From Prevotellaceae bacterium (GTDB taxonomy: Bacteria > Bacteroidota > Bacteroidia > Bacteroidales > UBA932), in NCBI GenBank assembly GCA_031289385.1, contig JAITPP010000267.1, positions 1-8,266 on the forward strand: a stretch of 8,266 nt of DNA, written 5' to 3'. Of this stretch, positions 5,682 through 8,266 are shown piece by piece. Made by a program: the position numbers and the translations under genes. The notes beneath the pieces are model-generated. The model saw only the letters and a list, made by a program, of their open reading frames with translations, searched no databases and had not been told where the DNA came from. Numbering within the stretch: the stretch's first letter is position 1; every line of letters begins with the position of its first letter.

Positions 5682-6539
5682 ATGAAAAAACTATATTTAA
5701 TAATAACGTTGTTGTTGCTGTCGCACTTGCTTATTTCGCAAACGCTTGGCAGCGAATATAAATTAAAGAAAATTATTGAAGTTGATGGGCGTCAGGGAAT
5801 TGCTGCCGACGAAAATTATTATTACGTTTCGTGCAGTAAAATTTTGTATAAATACGATAAAAACGGAAATCTCATGCTTAAAAACGATAATCCTTTTGTA
5901 AGCCTTGAAAAGGAAGCAAATCATATTGGCGATATTGATGTTTGGAACGATGAAATTTATGCGGGAATAGAGATTTTTGAATTTGGAGTAAGCAAAAACA
6001 TTCAGATTGCGATATATGACGCTGCAACATTAAATTATAAATATTCTATTGCTTGGCAAGCCGAATCGGGACAAACCGAAGTCTGCGGGCTTGCTGTTGA
6101 CCGTAGTCGAAACATGGTGTGGATGGCTGATTGGACAAAAGGGCGATATTTGTATCGTTATAATCTTGAAACTAAACAATATGAAGGCAAAATTCATCTT
6201 CGTCCCGACCCGCAATATGTTCAGGGAATTTATTGCATAAACAATAAAATTCTTATTTCGGCAGACGATGGCTATGCCGATTTTGACGAAACCGATAATA
6301 TTTACATCTGCGATGTATCTGATATTAGCAATACCGCAACTTACGTTTCGTTATTCAAAGAGATGAAAGAATTTATCCGCTCTGGCGAAATCGAAGGTTT
6401 GAGCATCGACCTTGTAACTAACGATTTATTAATACTTACAAATCGCGGAACACGCATCGACAGAGGTATGCCGACAGGTTTTTACGATGGATACGACAAA
6501 GAAATTCACGAATTGTACATATTCCAAAAAATAAAATAA
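5682..6539 (+). CDS. Exported beta-propeller-like protein of unknown function
   Basis: 285 residues. Residues 1-19 are a signal peptide (ending LLIS, then Q20). The mature part shows about five spaced repeats of a pattern 'small residue-G-I/L-x-V/I-D ... aromatic strand ... Y-K/R-Y-x', typical of propeller blades: QGIAADENYYYVS (38-50), GDIDVWNDEIYAG (83-95), GLAVDRSRNMVWMAD (136-150), QGIYCINNKILISADDG (181-197) and EGLSIDLVTNDLLILT (238-253). The fold therefore looks like a 5- or 6-bladed NHL/SMP-30 or SdiA-regulated-like propeller. Conserved-looking acidic and His residues (H81, D84, D150, D195, D196) sit at blade starts, where metal or substrate would bind, but I cannot name a catalytic set. 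The GH31 gene begins 22 bases downstream, so they are very probably co-transcribed. A role in sensing, binding or hydrolysing the same substrate is inferred from this pairing only. Confidence 0.8.
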   Translation: MKKLYLIITLLLLSHLLISQTLGSEYKLKKIIEVDGRQGIAADENYYYVSCSKILYKYDKNGNLMLKNDNPFVSLEKEANHIGDIDVWNDEIYAGIEIFEFGVSKNIQIAIYDAATLNYKYSIAWQAESGQTEVCGLAVDRSRNMVWMADWTKGRYLYRYNLETKQYEGKIHLRPDPQYVQGIYCINNKILISADDGYADFDETDNIYICDVSDISNTATYVSLFKEMKEFIRSGEIEGLSIDLVTNDLLILTNRGTRIDRGMPTGFYDGYDKEIHELYIFQKIK

Positions 6540-6561
6540 CAAAAATTAAAATTAATCATAT

Positions 6562-8266
6562 ATGAAAAAACTTTATTTACTTTTATTGTTACTGACGGCA
6601 AATAATATTTTTGCTCAAACAATAACTCAACCAAACCAAAAAGCCGTTATAAATCCAAGCAAAGATGTACGATTTACCGTTCTTACATCAGGTATTGTGC
6701 GAATGGAATGGAACGAAAACGGCGAATTTATTGATGATGCATCATTTGTTGTTATCAATAGAAATTTGCCTGTACCGCAATTTACAAGCAATATCAGCAA
6801 TGATATTCTTACTGTTGAAACCGATAAAATGGTGATAAAATATAAAATAAATTCAGGAAAATTTACCGAAGAAAATTTATCTGTTAAATCTGCTAAAAAC
6901 ATTTACCCTTTTGAATGGAAACCCGGCGATGTACAAAAAAATAATCTAAAAGGAACATATCGTACACTCGACGGATACAAAGGAGATACGCATCGCAACG
7001 GCGAAAAAATGCCCATCGAAGACGGACTTCTTGCAACCGATGGCTGGACGCTTATCGACGATTCAAATTCATTTTTGTTTGATGGCAGCAACGATTGGTC
7101 GTGGGTGAAAACGCGCACGGATTCTACCGCTCAGGATTGGTATTTTATGGCTTACGGACACGATTATAAAACGGCAATTACCGATTTTACTAAAATTGCA
7201 GGCAAAGTGCCTGTACCGCCTCTGTATGCTTTTGGTTATTGGTGGTCGCGATATTGGAGTTATTCCGATAAAGAAATTCGCGAACTTGTGCGAAAATTCA
7301 ATATGTACAATGTCCCTCTTGATGTGATGGTAATTGATATGGATTGGCATTTGACATTCGATTGGGACAATACGCCTAAGGACGAATTTGGTCAGCGTGT
7401 TGGTTGGACAGGCTGGACTTGGAATAATAATTTGTTTCCTAATCCCGAAAAATTATTGGGCTGGATTAAAGAAAAAAATCTGAAAGTAACGCTGAATTTA
7501 CATCCCGCATCGGGCATAGCAGCCTACGAAACACAATATAATGCACTTGCCGAAAAACTAAAATTTGATACATCAACAAAAAAAAATATTGCTTGGGAAG
7601 TATCAAACAAAACTTTTATGAAAAACTTTTTCGAAACGGTTTTACATCCTATGGAAAAACAAGGCGTTGATTTTTGGTGGCTCGATTGGCAACAATGGAA
7701 AAACGACAAGAAAATAGAAGGTTTAAGCAATACATGGTGGCTGAATTATACCTTTTTTACCGAAATGCAACATAATCGCAAATCACGCGCTATGCTTTAT
7801 CATCGCTGGGGCGGATTAGGAAATCATCGTTATCAGATAGGCTTTTCGGGTGATGCGGCTATCGACTGGGAATCGTTAAAATTTCAGCCGTATTTTACAA
7901 ACTGCGCTTCAAATGTACTGTACGGATATTGGAGTCATGATATTGGCGGACACATGTATTTGAGCGGACAAGAAAAAACATTAGACCCCGAACTTTATAC
8001 ACGCTGGGTGCAATATGGCGTATTTAGTCCGATTTTGAGAACTCACTCTACAAAAGATGCTTCGCTGAATAAAGAAATATGGAATTTCAAAGACGAATAT
8101 TTTGAAACTCAGTTTAATGCAATAAATCTGCGTTATCAGCTTGTACCATATATTTATTCGGCTGCACGCCAATGCTACGAAACGGGAATTTCTATTTGTC
8201 GTCCAATGTATTACGACTATCCCGACGAAAGTAAGGCTTACGAATATTCAAACGAATATATGTTTG
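6562..8266 (+). CDS. Exported GH31 glycoside hydrolase (3' end beyond the window)
   Basis: ATG 6562 opens a frame that stays open to the right edge, giving 568 residues. Residues 1-18 form a signal peptide (ending IFA, then Q19). About 20-205 is the N-terminal beta-sandwich, and the catalytic barrel starts at about 217 (VPPLYAFGYWWSRYW). Family GH31 marks are clear: VIDMDWH (257-263), TLNLHPA (310-316), the nucleophile D375 in FWWLDWQQW, RWGGLGNHRY (415-424), the likely acid/base D431 in GFSGD, HDIGGH (459-464), and R493-H495 in LRTHST. Both catalytic Asp residues are present. GH31 enzymes are retaining alpha-glycosidases (alpha-glucosidase, alpha-xylosidase, alpha-galactosidase and others), and the exact specificity is not readable here. 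Full-length relatives run to roughly 700-850 residues, so the end of the barrel and the C-terminal beta domains are missing because of the window edge, not a mutation. Confidence 0.93.
   Translation, partial: MKKLYLLLLLLTANNIFAQTITQPNQKAVINPSKDVRFTVLTSGIVRMEWNENGEFIDDASFVVINRNLPVPQFTSNISNDILTVETDKMVIKYKINSGKFTEENLSVKSAKNIYPFEWKPGDVQKNNLKGTYRTLDGYKGDTHRNGEKMPIEDGLLATDGWTLIDDSNSFLFDGSNDWSWVKTRTDSTAQDWYFMAYGHDYKTAITDFTKIAGKVPVPPLYAFGYWWSRYWSYSDKEIRELVRKFNMYNVPLDVMVIDMDWHLTFDWDNTPKDEFGQRVGWTGWTWNNNLFPNPEKLLGWIKEKNLKVTLNLHPASGIAAYETQYNALAEKLKFDTSTKKNIAWEVSNKTFMKNFFETVLHPMEKQGVDFWWLDWQQWKNDKKIEGLSNTWWLNYTFFTEMQHNRKSRAMLYHRWGGLGNHRYQIGFSGDAAIDWESLKFQPYFTNCASNVLYGYWSHDIGGHMYLSGQEKTLDPELYTRWVQYGVFSPILRTHSTKDASLNKEIWNFKDEYFETQFNAINLRYQLVPYIYSAARQCYETGISICRPMYYDYPDESKAYEYSNEYMF

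Overview
The window looks like a piece of a Bacteroidota (probably Bacteroidales-type) genome. The DNA is AT-rich and all genes lie on the + strand. Start codons follow A-rich leaders rather than clear Shine-Dalgarno sequences. The gene products are exported surface or periplasmic proteins, including a lipoprotein with BACON-type modules. The four proteins with non-lipoprotein signal peptides all place a Gln at the likely mature N-terminus, as expected from the Bacteroidetes 'Q-rule'.

Layout. 1-114 is the 3' tail of an unidentified gene. 141-2369 encodes an exported two-enzyme fusion: a calcineurin-like metallophosphoesterase followed by a glycerophosphodiester phosphodiesterase (GDPD). 2434-4095 encodes a lipoprotein with about three BACON-like beta-sandwiches and an unassigned C-terminal domain. 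A long perfect-to-wobble hairpin (4119-4165) closes this block. 4166-4560 is non-coding and contains a compact, highly folded repeat element (about 4314-4464). 4561-5220 encodes an exported SGNH/GDSL esterase. 5221-5681 is non-coding and is a patchwork of at least five unrelated short tandem arrays with 7-9 bp units, one of which ends 15 bp before the next start codon. 5682-6539 encodes an exported beta-propeller-like protein of unknown function. 6562-8266 is a GH31 glycoside hydrolase that runs off the right edge.

How the genes may work together. Every intact product is predicted to be exported, and together they supply phosphodiester cleavage, phosphomonoester (or second phosphodiester) cleavage, glycan binding, O-ester cleavage and alpha-glycoside cleavage. 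That set would suit breakdown of a phosphate- and ester-decorated glycan or a glycerophosphate polymer. Glycosylated poly(glycerol phosphate) teichoic acid is one candidate. This is an inference from domain content only. No SusC/SusD pair or regulator is visible here, and the repeat-filled spacers may split the region into separate transcription units (tail gene + 141 + 2434; 4561; 5682 + 6562).

The best candidates for something undescribed are the metallophosphoesterase-GDPD fusion, the multi-array spacer at 5221-5666, and the folded repeat element at 4314-4464.
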